This document shows, one piece after another, positions 1 to 8,510 of a stretch of 64,000 nt of DNA. Position numbers and translations under genes: made by a program. Origin of the DNA: Rhodococcus sp. 14-2483-1-2 (GTDB taxonomy: Bacteria > Actinomycetota > Actinomycetes > Mycobacteriales > Mycobacteriaceae); assembly GCF_002259405.1 (NCBI RefSeq), contig NZ_NPFW01000022.1, positions 806,001 to 870,000 on the forward strand, in the 5' to 3' direction. The notes beneath the pieces are model-generated. The model saw only the letters and a list, made by a program, of their open reading frames with translations, had not been told where the DNA came from and did no database searches. How positions within the stretch are numbered: the stretch's first letter is position 1; the number at the start of each line of letters is the position of its first letter.

Positions 1-26
1 GGATCCGACGTGGAGGTGTGGCCACT

Positions 27-1037
27 GTGACCACAGATGTACCGCAACCCCAACTGTCTCATCTCGACGATCAGGGCCGCGCCCGCATGGTCGATGTGGC
101 GCACAAGAAGGAAACCTCGCGCACGGCCGTCGCCGCCGGTGAGTTCGTCACCACCGCCGAGGTCGTCGCGCTCGTGCGCGCGGACGACATGCCCAAGGCC
201 GACGTTCTCGCCACCGCCCGCATCGCGGGCATCTCGGCGGCGAAGAAGACGTCGGAACTGATTCCGCTGTGCCACCAGCTCGCCCTCTCCTCGGTGAAGA
301 TCTCGTTCGGATTCACCGACTCGTCGATCACGGTCGAGGCAACCGCCCGCACCACCGGACGTACCGGGGTGGAGATGGAAGCACTGACCGCGGTCGCCGT
401 AGCCGGCCTGACGCTGCACGACATGGTCAAGGCCGTCGATCCCGGTGCCACCATGAACGGTGTCCGGTTGCTCACCAAAGACGGCGGTAAGCACGGACAT
501 TGGCAACGGGACGACGCAGCGGACTCCCCCGATTCTGCGGCTGCGCCGATATTCGATTCCTCACGGTCCGCAGCGGTTCTGGTCGCCTCGACCGGCGGCG
601 CGAACGGATCTCGCCCGGACACCACCGGCCCCACCATCGCGTCCTGGTTGACCGACCGGGGCTTCGCCGTGCGTGGCCCACTGGTGTACGCCGATGCCGA
701 CATCGCTACGGGGTTGCAGGACGCCCTACGCGGCGAACCGTCGCTGATCGTCAGCACGGGCGGCACCGGCGTATCCCCCACCGATGCAACCCCCGAGGCG
801 ACGGCGGCGCTCCTCGACATCGACATGCCGGGGATAGCCGATGCGATCCGAACCCGCGGAACATCTGCGACACCTCATGCGGTGCTCAGCCGCGGTGTCT
901 CGGGTCTGATCGGACGCACGCTCGTAGTCAACCTGCCGGGCTCGCCGGGTGGCGTGAAGGACGGACTCTCCGTTCTCGACCCGCTCCTCGACCATGTGCT
1001 GGCCCAGATCGCCGGAGGAGGCCCCCACGATGAGTGA
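27..1037 (+). CDS. MoaC-MogA/MoaB fusion, molybdenum cofactor biosynthesis
   Basis: Two-domain protein of about 336 residues. Residues ~15-155 are MoaC, which with MoaA converts GTP to cyclic pyranopterin monophosphate; the family stretches KADVLATARIAGI and LIPLCHQLALSSV and the MEALTAV and KAVDPGATMNGV segments are present. Residues ~175-330 are a MogA/MoaB molybdopterin adenylyltransferase domain with STGGTGVSPTDATPEAT and the NLPGSPGG loop. The GTG at 27 is chosen because TGGAGG at 11-16 lies 10 bases upstream; a GTG at 18 is too close to that site. The frame is open to the window edge, so a longer N-terminus cannot be excluded. moaE starts inside its last codons. Such fusions occur in other actinobacteria. 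Seen: motifs; inferred: function. Confidence 0.9.
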   Translation: MTTDVPQPQLSHLDDQGRARMVDVAHKKETSRTAVAAGEFVTTAEVVALVRADDMPKADVLATARIAGISAAKKTSELIPLCHQLALSSVKISFGFTDSSITVEATARTTGRTGVEMEALTAVAVAGLTLHDMVKAVDPGATMNGVRLLTKDGGKHGHWQRDDAADSPDSAAAPIFDSSRSAAVLVASTGGANGSRPDTTGPTIASWLTDRGFAVRGPLVYADADIATGLQDALRGEPSLIVSTGGTGVSPTDATPEATAALLDIDMPGIADAIRTRGTSATPHAVLSRGVSGLIGRTLVVNLPGSPGGVKDGLSVLDPLLDHVLAQIAGGGPHDE

Positions 1038-1443
1038 GCTCGTCGCCCGTATCTCGAACGAACCGTTGAGCACTGCCGAAGTAGAGGTGGCAGTTCAGGA
1101 TTCGCGTCACGGTGCCGTTGTACTGTTCAGCGGAATCGTGCGCGATCACGACGGCGGGCATGCGGTGGAGACTCTGGAATACCGCGCACATCCCGACGCG
1201 GAACGCTTCCTGAGCCGCTGCTGCTCGGAGGTATCGGCAGAGACGGGATTGGCAGTGGCCGCAGTACATCGCGTCGGCGATCTACGGGTCGGCGACCTCG
1301 CGCTCGTCGCGGCCGTCGGCTCGGCTCATCGCGCCGAAGCGTTCGAAGCCTGCGCCCGACTCGTCGAGCGCATCAAAGCCGAGGTCCCGATCTGGAAGCG
1401 TCAGGGATTCGAGGGCGGACGTACCGAGTGGGTCGGGCTGTAA
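1030..1443 (+). CDS. moaE: Molybdopterin synthase catalytic subunit MoaE
   Basis: 137 residues, the usual MoaE length. MoaE with the thiocarboxylated small subunit MoaD inserts the two sulfurs that turn cyclic pyranopterin monophosphate into molybdopterin. Family features are GAVVLFSGIVRDHDGG near the N-terminus, LEYRAHPDAE, VAAVHRVGDLRVGDLALVAAVGSAHRAEAFEAC, and the C-terminal VPIWKRQGFEGG with the conserved Lys. ATG 1030 is chosen over an earlier in-frame start because GGAGGAGG ends about 9 bases upstream. It overlaps the MoaC-MogA fusion by 8 bp, so the two are probably translationally coupled. No moaD or moaA is in the window. Confidence 0.93.
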   Translation: MSELVARISNEPLSTAEVEVAVQDSRHGAVVLFSGIVRDHDGGHAVETLEYRAHPDAERFLSRCCSEVSAETGLAVAAVHRVGDLRVGDLALVAAVGSAHRAEAFEACARLVERIKAEVPIWKRQGFEGGRTEWVGL

Positions 1444-1448
1444 AGGAA

Positions 1449-2495
1449 CTAACCGGTCTCGAGATAACGATGGACCGGAAGCATGGCGGAGGCGTCGTCG
1501 GCGTCGTCCGGTCCTCTCACGCAGGCACGCAACCGCTGCTCGACGGCCGACGCATCGAGATCGGTACCGATCAGCACCAGTGACGTCTGCTCGGGCTCAC
1601 CCCGGGCCCACGACGCAGCCTCGAATCGGATGTGTCGGCCCACCGTGTGCACGATGAACTTCTGCGTGTAGCCGGTGATGCCGAAGTGCACGAATCCCTT
1701 GATGCGGTAGAGGTTTCCGGAAGGATTCTCCAAGAACTCGATCAGACGGCGCGGTTCGACGGGAACCGTCGTGACGAATTCGGTGTGTGAGTACTGCGCG
1801 TGCAGGTGATGGTCATGATCGTGGTCGTGATCGTGGTTCTCCCGGAGTAGCTCGTCGAACGACAGCTGCACCGCCATTGCCGAATCCACCGAGTGATCGT
1901 CACGCCGATCGAACAGCAGCAGCGGGTCGACCCGACCGAAGGCCACGGGTACGACGGGCACGTCTCCTACGACGGACTGCACCGTCGACACCACCGCGGA
2001 GCGCTCGGACTCGGTCACCGCATCCGACTTGTTCAGCACCACCAGGTCGGCCAATTGCAGGTGCTGGTCGATCTCGGGATGGCGCGTGCGGGTCCGCGGG
2101 AACTCCACCGCGTCGACGACACCGACGAGCCCGCCGTAGACGATGAATTCGTTCTGGCTACCCCGAACCATTCTGATGAGATTGCGGGGTTCGGCCAGGC
2201 CACTGGCCTCCACCACGATCACGTCGATGGCGGACCGACGGTGCGCGAGGGCGTCGAACATCGCGTCCATATCGCTGATGTCGACGGCGCAACAGATGCA
2301 GCCGTTACCGAGTGAGACCATCGAATCGACCTGGCCGGCCACGAGCATCGAGTCGATGTTGATCGCCCCGAAGTCGTTGACCACGACCCCTATTCGGATG
2401 CCGGAATCATTGCGCAGCAGGTGGTTCAGAAGCGTGGTCTTACCTGCTCCGAGAAAGCCCGCAACTATCACCACCGGAATTCGTCGACGCGCCAC
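1449..2495 (-). CDS. CobW/COG0523-family GTPase, putative metal chaperone
   Basis: 348 residues. P-loop GFLGAGKTT at ~13-21, the family metal-binding motif GCICC at ~65-69, a switch with VVEASGLAEP, and NKSD for guanine specificity. A His/Asp run near residues 226-236 and further His residues precede the CobW C-terminal domain. COG0523 proteins use GTP to deliver metals, often zinc, to client enzymes; cobalamin synthesis is another branch. The metal cannot be assigned: I found no clear Zur box, and no cobalamin genes adjoin. It lies 11 bp after the amidase gene on the same strand and may be cotranscribed with it. Some clients in other bacteria are zinc amidases, so the pairing is suggestive only. 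Start is GTG. Confidence 0.85.
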   Translation of the reverse strand: MARRRIPVVIVAGFLGAGKTTLLNHLLRNDSGIRIGVVVNDFGAINIDSMLVAGQVDSMVSLGNGCICCAVDISDMDAMFDALAHRRSAIDVIVVEASGLAEPRNLIRMVRGSQNEFIVYGGLVGVVDAVEFPRTRTRHPEIDQHLQLADLVVLNKSDAVTESERSAVVSTVQSVVGDVPVVPVAFGRVDPLLLFDRRDDHSVDSAMAVQLSFDELLRENHDHDHDHDHHLHAQYSHTEFVTTVPVEPRRLIEFLENPSGNLYRIKGFVHFGITGYTQKFIVHTVGRHIRFEAASWARGEPEQTSLVLIGTDLDASAVEQRLRACVRGPDDADDASAMLPVHRYLETG

Positions 2496-2506
2496 GGCGT
2501 CCGAGA

Positions 2507-3592
2507 CTACCGGTCGATGAGAATCTGTTTCAGCAGGCCTCGAGCGAACGTCGACACACTGCTCACGTTGTCCGGGGTCGCGAGTCCTGCCAGGCCGTCG
2601 ACGCCGAATGCATTCACGTACGGGGACACGCTCTCGAGCAACCTCGACAATGCGCTACGCCCCTCGGCCGCGGGGCCTGCGGGGCCGGTTGACGTCGCTG
2701 CGGGCGCGGCGGTGTCGGTCGTCGCTGTCGCGGCGGGGGTAGCCGCAGTCGTGGTGACGGCGTCCGCTGGGGTGGAGGCGGTTTCGGCCCCGAGGAGGTA
2801 GTCGATGATCCCCGTCGAGATCGCGATCGCATGCTTCAGCTGACCGTCCGAGCTCTCGAGAAGAGCTGCGTCGCCGGGGTTGGATCCGTTGCCCATCTCG
2901 ACGAACACGAGGGGCACCGTGGTCAGCGCGGGCCCGGCGACATCGGATCGTTCCTGTATCCCGTTCTCGACCCCTGCGTAGTTCGCGGGCTCGAAGCCTG
3001 CGCGCACGTAGGAGTCTCGCATCAGCGTCGATGCCGACCGTCCCCCCTCGGACTGGGCAGCATCGGCAGCCGCGCTCGGAATCGGCAGAGTGGGAACGAT
3101 CAGATGGAACCCGTGCTTGTCCGCATCGGTCGTCGTACTCGTGGAGTCCGCATGAATACTCACGGCCACGTCGGCACCGGACTCGCTGGCGGCCCGCGCC
3201 CTGTCGTCGACGCATCCGCCCCAGCCGGTGTCGTCGGCTCGACTCGTCTCGACCGTCGCACCCAGACTCTCCAGGCTCGATCGGACCAGCTCGCTGACTT
3301 TCCAGTTGATCGTGTGCTCGGGCACGCCGTCCAGTGTGGTCATACCGGTGGTCTGGCAATCCTTGGTGCCTCCCCGCCCGTCGTTCACCTGCCGCTGCAG
3401 ATTCTCCGAGTGTGCGGTGCCCTGGTGACCCGGGTCGAGGAACACTGTCTTCCCCGACAACTCGGTGCCGGCGGCGGGCGCTGTGCTGGACGGTGCGGCG
3501 ATGGCCGGCGCCGACACGAGCACTCCGACACCGAGCACTCCGGCGCACATCAGCGCCGTTACTGCCGACCTTGTCATCGGTGCAGATTTCAT
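2507..3592 (-). CDS. Secreted N-acetylmuramoyl-L-alanine amidase (Ami1/Rv3717-like)
   Basis: 361 residues. A signal peptide covers ~1-32 (basic start, long hydrophobic stretch, AIAA cleavage region). The Amidase_3 zinc domain follows: VFLDPGHQG with the first zinc ligand, the catalytic region around PEHTINWK, VSIHADS with the second His, and VFVEMGNGSNPGDAALLES with the catalytic Glu. The enzyme would cleave between muramic acid and the stem peptide outside the membrane. The Ala/Thr/Pro-rich stretch at ~275-315 is a low-complexity linker before a short C-terminal segment of unknown role. It resembles single-domain mycobacterial Ami1 and has no wall-binding repeats. It runs divergently from lsr2 across a 520-base gap. 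Confidence 0.9.
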   Translation of the reverse strand: MKSAPMTRSAVTALMCAGVLGVGVLVSAPAIAAPSSTAPAAGTELSGKTVFLDPGHQGTAHSENLQRQVNDGRGGTKDCQTTGMTTLDGVPEHTINWKVSELVRSSLESLGATVETSRADDTGWGGCVDDRARAASESGADVAVSIHADSTSTTTDADKHGFHLIVPTLPIPSAAADAAQSEGGRSASTLMRDSYVRAGFEPANYAGVENGIQERSDVAGPALTTVPLVFVEMGNGSNPGDAALLESSDGQLKHAIAISTGIIDYLLGAETASTPADAVTTTAATPAATATTDTAAPAATSTGPAGPAAEGRSALSRLLESVSPYVNAFGVDGLAGLATPDNVSSVSTFARGLLKQILIDR

Positions 3593-4114
3593 ATCGTCGT
3601 GGGCGCAACGGTGGAGCTCGCTGCGCTACTCCCCTCTCGGCCCCTCGGACACCGCTGATCCGAGCGGTCACCGCATCGCGGGGCACCACACGTCACAACA
3701 GACACTTGCGCCTCAAGTGAAGCAGAAGACGGCCCCGGGGAGACTCGCACAATGATTCGTTAGGGAAATGAGTGCCTTCCGTGACCGATTCGTTGCCGAC
3801 ACGAATGGTCGTTTCACGCCGAGATCGTCCACGGCCCCACCGAAACGACCACGAACCGACTCGATGATGGAAAACCGCCTTCGAACCGGCCGGTTCGTCT
3901 TTTGTCTCCTTTATGACACACGGTCGCAGCGAGACAATGTTCTCGCATGCATATCGACGTTTCGGTAACCACACGATCCGATTTCGAGACAATTCTGGGA
4001 ATTACGTAACAATTCCCCGGCCCGCGTGGATAACCACATTGTTCAGCCGTATAGTCGCTTCAGTTCGATCTGGACATCCCCGCATCATCCCCTGCATCAT
4101 TGGAGAGCTTCAGC
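3593..4114. other. Long intergenic region between the amidase and lsr2, with inverted repeats
   Basis: No convincing gene; small open frames here lack ribosome sites and recognisable protein. It holds a perfect 16-base palindrome CGAACCGGCCGGTTCG at 3882-3897, followed on the plus strand by a T-rich tract, and a second inverted repeat with GGGAATT (3997-4003) and AATTCCC (4011-4017) enclosing the octamer palindrome TTACGTAA (4002-4009), just upstream of the proposed lsr2 promoter. Base composition is more AT-rich towards the lsr2 end. Operator function is inferred. Confidence 0.55.
4027..4055 (+). promoter_or_regulatory. Candidate SigA-type promoter of lsr2
   Basis: TGGATA (4027-4032, four of six matches to TTGACA) and TATAGT (4050-4055) are 17 bases apart, about 60 bases before the lsr2 start. 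Seen: the two hexamers and spacing. Promoter activity is inferred. Confidence 0.45.
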
Positions 4115-4459
4115 ATGGCCAGAAAAGTCTATGTGCAACTAGTCGACGACATCGACGAAAAACCGATCGAATCCGGTGGCGAACACATAACCTATTCGGT
4201 CAACGGAGTCAGCTACGAAATCGACCTGAGCGACAAGAACGCGAAGGAATTTCACCGCAAGCTCGACTATTACATCGAGCACTCCACCAAGGTCGGTGGA
4301 AAGCGAACGAAGAAGTCGAGCACTCCCGCAACCGGCGCCAAGCGCGACGCCAATCAGACCAAAGCCATCAGAGAATGGGCCAAGGCGAACGGCCACAACA
4401 TCTCGGCGCGAGGCAGAATCCCCGCCGAGGTAGAGCAGGCGTTCGACGCAGCACACTGA
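4115..4459 (+). CDS. lsr2: Nucleoid-associated protein Lsr2 (H-NS-like)
   Basis: 114 residues, starting MARKVYVQLVDDID as in mycobacterial Lsr2. The N-terminal dimerisation region (~1-60) carries the conserved NGVSYEIDLSDKNA; a basic linker follows, then the DNA-binding domain with IREWAKANGHNISARGRIPAEVEQAF, where RGR is the AT-hook-like core inserting in the minor groove. Lsr2 bridges DNA and silences AT-rich, often horizontally acquired genes. ATG 4115 is chosen because GGAGAG at 4102-4107 gives a 7-base spacing; an upstream TTG in frame is not needed. The gene is monocistronic, ending at a strong terminator. Confidence 0.97.
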   Translation: MARKVYVQLVDDIDEKPIESGGEHITYSVNGVSYEIDLSDKNAKEFHRKLDYYIEHSTKVGGKRTKKSSTPATGAKRDANQTKAIREWAKANGHNISARGRIPAEVEQAFDAAH

Positions 4460-4532
4460 GCCGTCGATCGACGAATCGGCTCCGGGCGGGACGCTCGGAT
4501 GCCGACTCGGCGGTCGGTGACACCGAAACAAG

Positions 4533-4562
4533 AAAAGCGTCGCCCGGGGGCGACGCTTTTTC
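4533..4562 (+). terminator. Intrinsic terminator of lsr2
   Basis: Perfect 12-bp stem (4533-4544 with 4549-4560, core AAAAGCGTCGCC) with a 4-base loop and a T run ending at 4561. A/T flanks on both sides would let it also stop minus-strand transcription coming from tRNA-Ala. Confidence 0.9.
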
Positions 4563-4592
4563 ATTGACCGAAAACGAGCTTGTCCTTCACGG

Positions 4593-4665
4593 TGGAGCTA
4601 AGGGGACTCGAACCCCTGACCCCCACACTGCCAGTGTGGTGCGCTACCAGCTGCGCCATAGCCCC
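4593..4665 (-). tRNA. tRNA-Ala (anticodon GGC)
   Basis: On the minus strand a 73-base cloverleaf: acceptor GGGGCTA pairing with TAGCTCC (one G-T pair), anticodon stem CCACA/TGTGG with loop CTGGCAG (anticodon GGC, reading GCC), T arm with GGTTCGAGTCC, and discriminator A. The terminal CCA is not fully encoded (ACC follows, then G). Confidence 0.95.
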
Positions 4666-4792
4666 GAGTACTGCGTGCTCCCGCTCATGCGGTTGCTCGA
4701 ACGAAGTTACACCATCGGTCGCAGCAGCAACAAATCACCTGGTGCGGCCGGTACCGAATCCTCGATCACCGACCGCACCCACGCCCAGGAGA

Positions 4793-5539
4793 TCAGTTGA
4801 TCGACGCAAGCCATTCCGAGTCACCGAGCGCATCGACGACCTGACCGTCGACGAGGACCCCTGGCGTTCCACGGGCACCCGACGCCGCCAACGCGTCCCG
4901 TCCGGTGTTCGCATCCGCTACTGCTGCGTCGCGCTGCGCACCGGCGGCGATGCACTCCGTTGCCAGATCGCTGGCTCCGACGGATCGGGCGAGTTCCGCA
5001 AGTTCGGCATCGGTTCGGTCGGAGTCACCACCTTCTTCGGGGCGAAATTCCGGGTCGAACAGCCCGGCGTGAAATGCGGAGTAGACCCGCGCGTTCTCTG
5101 TCGCTGCCACGCAGTGCGACGCCGCGACGGCACGCGTCGAATAGTCACCGGACGGCGACTGCGGATCCAGGAAATTGACCAGGTGGTAATTCACCGAGAC
5201 GACACCGTCGTCGATTTTCTGAGCCAGCTCCTGGCCGTGTTTCACTTCGAGGTCGCCACAGAACGGGCACATCGGATCCTCGAAGACATCGATGACCCGC
5301 TGCGCTTCCGGACGCGACAGCTGCACCACCCCGTCACCCGGCAACGACAATTCGACCACCGGATTCTTGACCGTTCCGTAGCCATCGTTGCGTGGAGCGT
5401 CGCTTCCGCTCTGCCACATGATCGCCACCGCGATGACGATCACCACTACGACGAATGCGATGCCACCCAATACGTAGGTCATCGTATTGGAGGTTGCCTC
5501 GGGTGTGTGTTTCGTACTCGATATCTTCTTCTGGCTCAC
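4793..5539 (-). CDS. Membrane-anchored DsbA-like thioredoxin-fold protein
   Basis: 248 residues. A cytoplasmic tail of ~22 residues precedes one membrane segment (~23-42), then an extracytoplasmic Thioredoxin_4/DsbA-like domain with active site CPFC in FEDPMCPFCGDLE and the cis-Pro loop GTPGVLVDG near the C-terminus. Proteins of this type oxidise or isomerise disulfides of exported proteins; mycobacterial Rv2969c is a relative by general plan. Two further Cys (HCVAA and TECIAA) sit in the helical insertion, as often seen in actinobacterial DsbA. Start is GTG. It lies 25 bp after the MFS gene on the same strand, probably the last gene of a pgm-MFS-dsbA transcript. Confidence 0.85.
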   Translation of the reverse strand: MSQKKISSTKHTPEATSNTMTYVLGGIAFVVVVIVIAVAIMWQSGSDAPRNDGYGTVKNPVVELSLPGDGVVQLSRPEAQRVIDVFEDPMCPFCGDLEVKHGQELAQKIDDGVVSVNYHLVNFLDPQSPSGDYSTRAVAASHCVAATENARVYSAFHAGLFDPEFRPEEGGDSDRTDAELAELARSVGASDLATECIAAGAQRDAAVADANTGRDALAASGARGTPGVLVDGQVVDALGDSEWLASIN

Positions 5540-5564
5540 ACAGCGAATACTACGGTTGCGCCCG

Positions 5565-6803
5565 TCAGGCGCGCTCGCGTCCGAGGGTGTCCGGAACTCG
5601 CGACCACCAGAGTCCTGCCAGGAGAAGCAGCGCTCCCGTCACGGCGAAAGCCGGACCGAACGAGACCTGTTCGACGATCATCCCGGCCACGATCGGGCCG
5701 ATGACCGCGCCGACATCGGAGGCCATCTGGAATGCAGCCAGTACGGGCCCTCCGCGCGCCTTCGAGCCGATCACGTCGGCAACCGAGGCCTGCTGGGCGG
5801 GGCTCATCAGACCCGATCCGATGCCGGCGATCAACGACACCACGAGAAACAGCACGGGATCGTGGACGTACCCCATCACGACGGTCCCCAGGCCGCACAC
5901 CGCCAACCCACCCACCATGAAGGGCTTGCGTCCGCGCACATCGGACAGGCGACCTGCACTGGTGAGAACCAGCGCATTTCCCACTGCGAACACTGTCAGC
6001 GCGATACCGACGAACACCTCGGATCGCTGCATCGCCTCCACCACGAACAACGGCACCAAGGCCACCCGAACACCGAACACAGCCCAACCGTTGGCGAAAT
6101 TCGATGCCAGCGCCGCCTGATACGACGGGATCCGCAGCGCGGCAAGCAATGACATCGTCGGCGGTGCCGAGCCCTTCTCCGGCTTGACGAGGTCGGAATT
6201 GCCCAGGGTGAAATACACGACGGCCGCGGCGATCACCAGAGCCACGGCATAGATGACGAAAGGCACCCGCAGACCGAATCCGACGAGCGCGCCGCCGACG
6301 AGCGGACCGCCGATGGTTCCCAACAGGAAGGCGGTCGCATACAGGCCGGAGATGCGGCCACGACTGGTCGGAGGACTGATCCGGATCAGCAGTCCCAGTG
6401 CCGACACCGAGAACATCGTCGAGCCGATGCCGCCGAGTCCGCGGAACACCAGCAGCTGCCAATACGTCTGGGCCAGAGCGCACGCACCGGTGGACACCGC
6501 AACGATCAGCAGTCCGATCAGGTACACGGGCCGCTCGCCGAGCCGCTGCACCAGAGCACCACTGGCGGGTGCGAACAGCAACCGCATGAGAGCGAATGCA
6601 CTGATGACCGCCGACGCCGCCGTGTACCCGACGCCGAATTCCCGGGCGAACTGTGGCAGAGCGGGCGCGACGATGCCGAATCCGAGCGCGATGACGAACG
6701 CCGCCGACACCAGAACCCAGATCTCCGGTGGGAGCTTGCCTCCGGGTCGGAATGCCGGCTCGGGAGCCGAACTGTCGTTGTCGGGTGGAGGTGAGTCGGT
6801 CAC
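5565..6803 (-). CDS. MFS transporter, drug/metabolite exporter type
   Basis: 412 residues with about 12 hydrophobic segments. After a short charged start the first segment is WVLVSAAFVIALGFGIVAPALPQFA, typical of DHA1 exporters; the loop between segments 2 and 3 reads GALVQRLGERP and that between 8 and 9 reads GRLSDVRGRKPFM, the repeated MFS motif A. The substrate cannot be told from sequence. GTG 6803 overlaps the pgm stop codon by 4 bp (GTGA), so translation is coupled to pgm, which may be incidental to function. Confidence 0.85.
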   Translation of the reverse strand: MTDSPPPDNDSSAPEPAFRPGGKLPPEIWVLVSAAFVIALGFGIVAPALPQFAREFGVGYTAASAVISAFALMRLLFAPASGALVQRLGERPVYLIGLLIVAVSTGACALAQTYWQLLVFRGLGGIGSTMFSVSALGLLIRISPPTSRGRISGLYATAFLLGTIGGPLVGGALVGFGLRVPFVIYAVALVIAAAVVYFTLGNSDLVKPEKGSAPPTMSLLAALRIPSYQAALASNFANGWAVFGVRVALVPLFVVEAMQRSEVFVGIALTVFAVGNALVLTSAGRLSDVRGRKPFMVGGLAVCGLGTVVMGYVHDPVLFLVVSLIAGIGSGLMSPAQQASVADVIGSKARGGPVLAAFQMASDVGAVIGPIVAGMIVEQVSFGPAFAVTGALLLLAGLWWSRVPDTLGRERA

Positions 6804-8440
6804 GAGCTCTCGAGTGCGGACGACACCAGTTCACGTGCTGCGGCTTGCACCCGGGCGAGATGCTCTTCGCCCTGGAACGACTCTGCGTAGATCTTGTAGA
6901 CGTCCTCGGTTCCGGACGGGCGCGCAGCGAACCAGGCGCTCTCCGTCGTCACCTTCAGGCCACCGAGGGCGGCTCCGTTTCCCGGAGCCTCGGTCAGCGT
7001 TGCCGTGATCGGTTCGCCTGCCAACTCGGTGGCGGTGATCTGGTCGGGCGAGAGCTTGGCGAGAACGGCTTTCTGCTCGCGGGTTGCCGGTGCATCGACG
7101 CGGGCATACGTCGGATTCCCGAACTTCGCAGTGAACTCGCCGTAGCGCTGCGACGGCGTGGATCCGGTGACGGCGGTGATCTCGGACGCCAGCAGTGCGA
7201 GAACGATGCCGTCCTTGTCGGTGGTCCAGACTCGGCCGTTGTGTCGGAGGAACGACGCTCCTGCGCTCTCCTCACCGCCGAATCCGAGCTCGCCTGCGAG
7301 CAGACCCGGAACGAACCACTTGAACCCGACCGGCACCTCGAGCAGACGACGGCCGAGAGCTGCGACGACCCGGTCGATCATCGACGAGCTCACCAACGTC
7401 TTGCCCACTGCCGCCGTGGGCGACCAATCGGGTCGGTGCGTGAACAAGTAGTCGATGGCGACGGCGAGGAAGTGATTGGGATTCATCAGGCCACCGTCGG
7501 GAGTGACGATGCCGTGCCGGTCGGAGTCGGCATCGTTGCCCGTCGAGATGTCGAACCGATCGCGGGCTGCGATGAGCGACGCCATCGCGTTCGGCGACGA
7601 GCAATCCATCCTGATCTTGCCGTCGGTGTCGAGAGTCATGAAGCGGAATGTGCCGTCCACCAACGGGTTCACCACGGTCAGGTCCAGATTGTGCCGCTCG
7701 GCGATGGCATCCCAGTAATCGACACTCGCGCCGCCCAGCGGATCTGCGCCGATGCGAACTCCGGCAGCACGGATCGCATCGAGATCGAGCACGTTCGGCA
7801 GGTCGTCCACATAGGTGCCGAGGAAGTCGTAGCGCGAGACGCTCCCCGCGAACGCCTGCGCGAGCGTCACCCGCTCGATGCCCGAAATGCCGGTGCGCAG
7901 AAGCTCGTTCGCGCGAGCGGCGATGACCGATGTGGCATCACTGTCGGCAGGACCGCCGTGCGGAGGGTTGTACTTGAAGCCGCCGTCCCTGGGCGGGTTG
8001 TGCGACGGAGTCACCACGATGCCGTCGGCCTTCGCCGCGGGGCCCGATTCGTTGTACCGAAGGATGGCGTGACTGACTGCCGGGGTCGGGGTGTACCGAT
8101 CCCCCGAATCGACCAGTACGTCGACGTCGTTGGCCGCCAACACTTCCAGAGCCGTCGTCCAGGCGGGTTCCGACAACGCGTGGGTGTCCCGGCCGATGAA
8201 CAACGGCCCGGTGATGCCTTGCGCAGCGCGGTACTCCACGATCGCCTGCGTCGTCGCCACGATGTGTGCCTCGTTGAACGCCGAATCCAAGCTGGATCCT
8301 CGATGCCCTGATGTGCCGAACACCACCTGCTGGCTGGGTTCCGACACGTCGGGAACTCGCGAGTAGTACGCCGTCACGAGCTGCGAAAGATCTACCAGAT
8401 CCTCCGGCAGTGCAGTGGTTCCAGCTCTCTCGTGCGCCAC
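6800..8440 (-). CDS. pgm: Phosphoglucomutase (alpha-D-glucose phosphate-specific)
   Basis: 546 residues, the length of bacterial Pgm. It interconverts glucose 1-phosphate and glucose 6-phosphate, linking glycolysis to glycogen, trehalose and wall polysaccharides. Landmarks: FGTSGHRG at ~45, the catalytic phosphoserine loop VVTPSHNPPRDGGFKYNPP at ~145, the metal loop STGNDADSDRHG at ~305, the sugar loop GGEESAGASFL at ~395, and the phosphate-binding RPSGTEDVYKIYAES near the C-terminus. All are intact. Start is GTG. The gene follows the lipid operon by about 70 bp on the same strand without an obvious terminator. Confidence 0.96.
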   Translation of the reverse strand: MAHERAGTTALPEDLVDLSQLVTAYYSRVPDVSEPSQQVVFGTSGHRGSSLDSAFNEAHIVATTQAIVEYRAAQGITGPLFIGRDTHALSEPAWTTALEVLAANDVDVLVDSGDRYTPTPAVSHAILRYNESGPAAKADGIVVTPSHNPPRDGGFKYNPPHGGPADSDATSVIAARANELLRTGISGIERVTLAQAFAGSVSRYDFLGTYVDDLPNVLDLDAIRAAGVRIGADPLGGASVDYWDAIAERHNLDLTVVNPLVDGTFRFMTLDTDGKIRMDCSSPNAMASLIAARDRFDISTGNDADSDRHGIVTPDGGLMNPNHFLAVAIDYLFTHRPDWSPTAAVGKTLVSSSMIDRVVAALGRRLLEVPVGFKWFVPGLLAGELGFGGEESAGASFLRHNGRVWTTDKDGIVLALLASEITAVTGSTPSQRYGEFTAKFGNPTYARVDAPATREQKAVLAKLSPDQITATELAGEPITATLTEAPGNGAALGGLKVTTESAWFAARPSGTEDVYKIYAESFQGEEHLARVQAAARELVSSALESS

Positions 8441-8510
8441 GATGCGCCTCCTCGTTGATCGACGAACCGAAATCCTCGACCAACCCTAGCGCCGCTGCCT
8501 CCCCCACGAG

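Noticed and set aside
71..826. 251-codon minus-strand frame in the MoaC-MogA gene
   Set aside because: Antisense shadow; the sense frame holds intact MoaC and MogA motifs.
3768..3968. 66-codon plus-strand frame in the amidase-lsr2 gap
   Set aside because: No ribosome site or similarity; crosses the 16-base palindrome.
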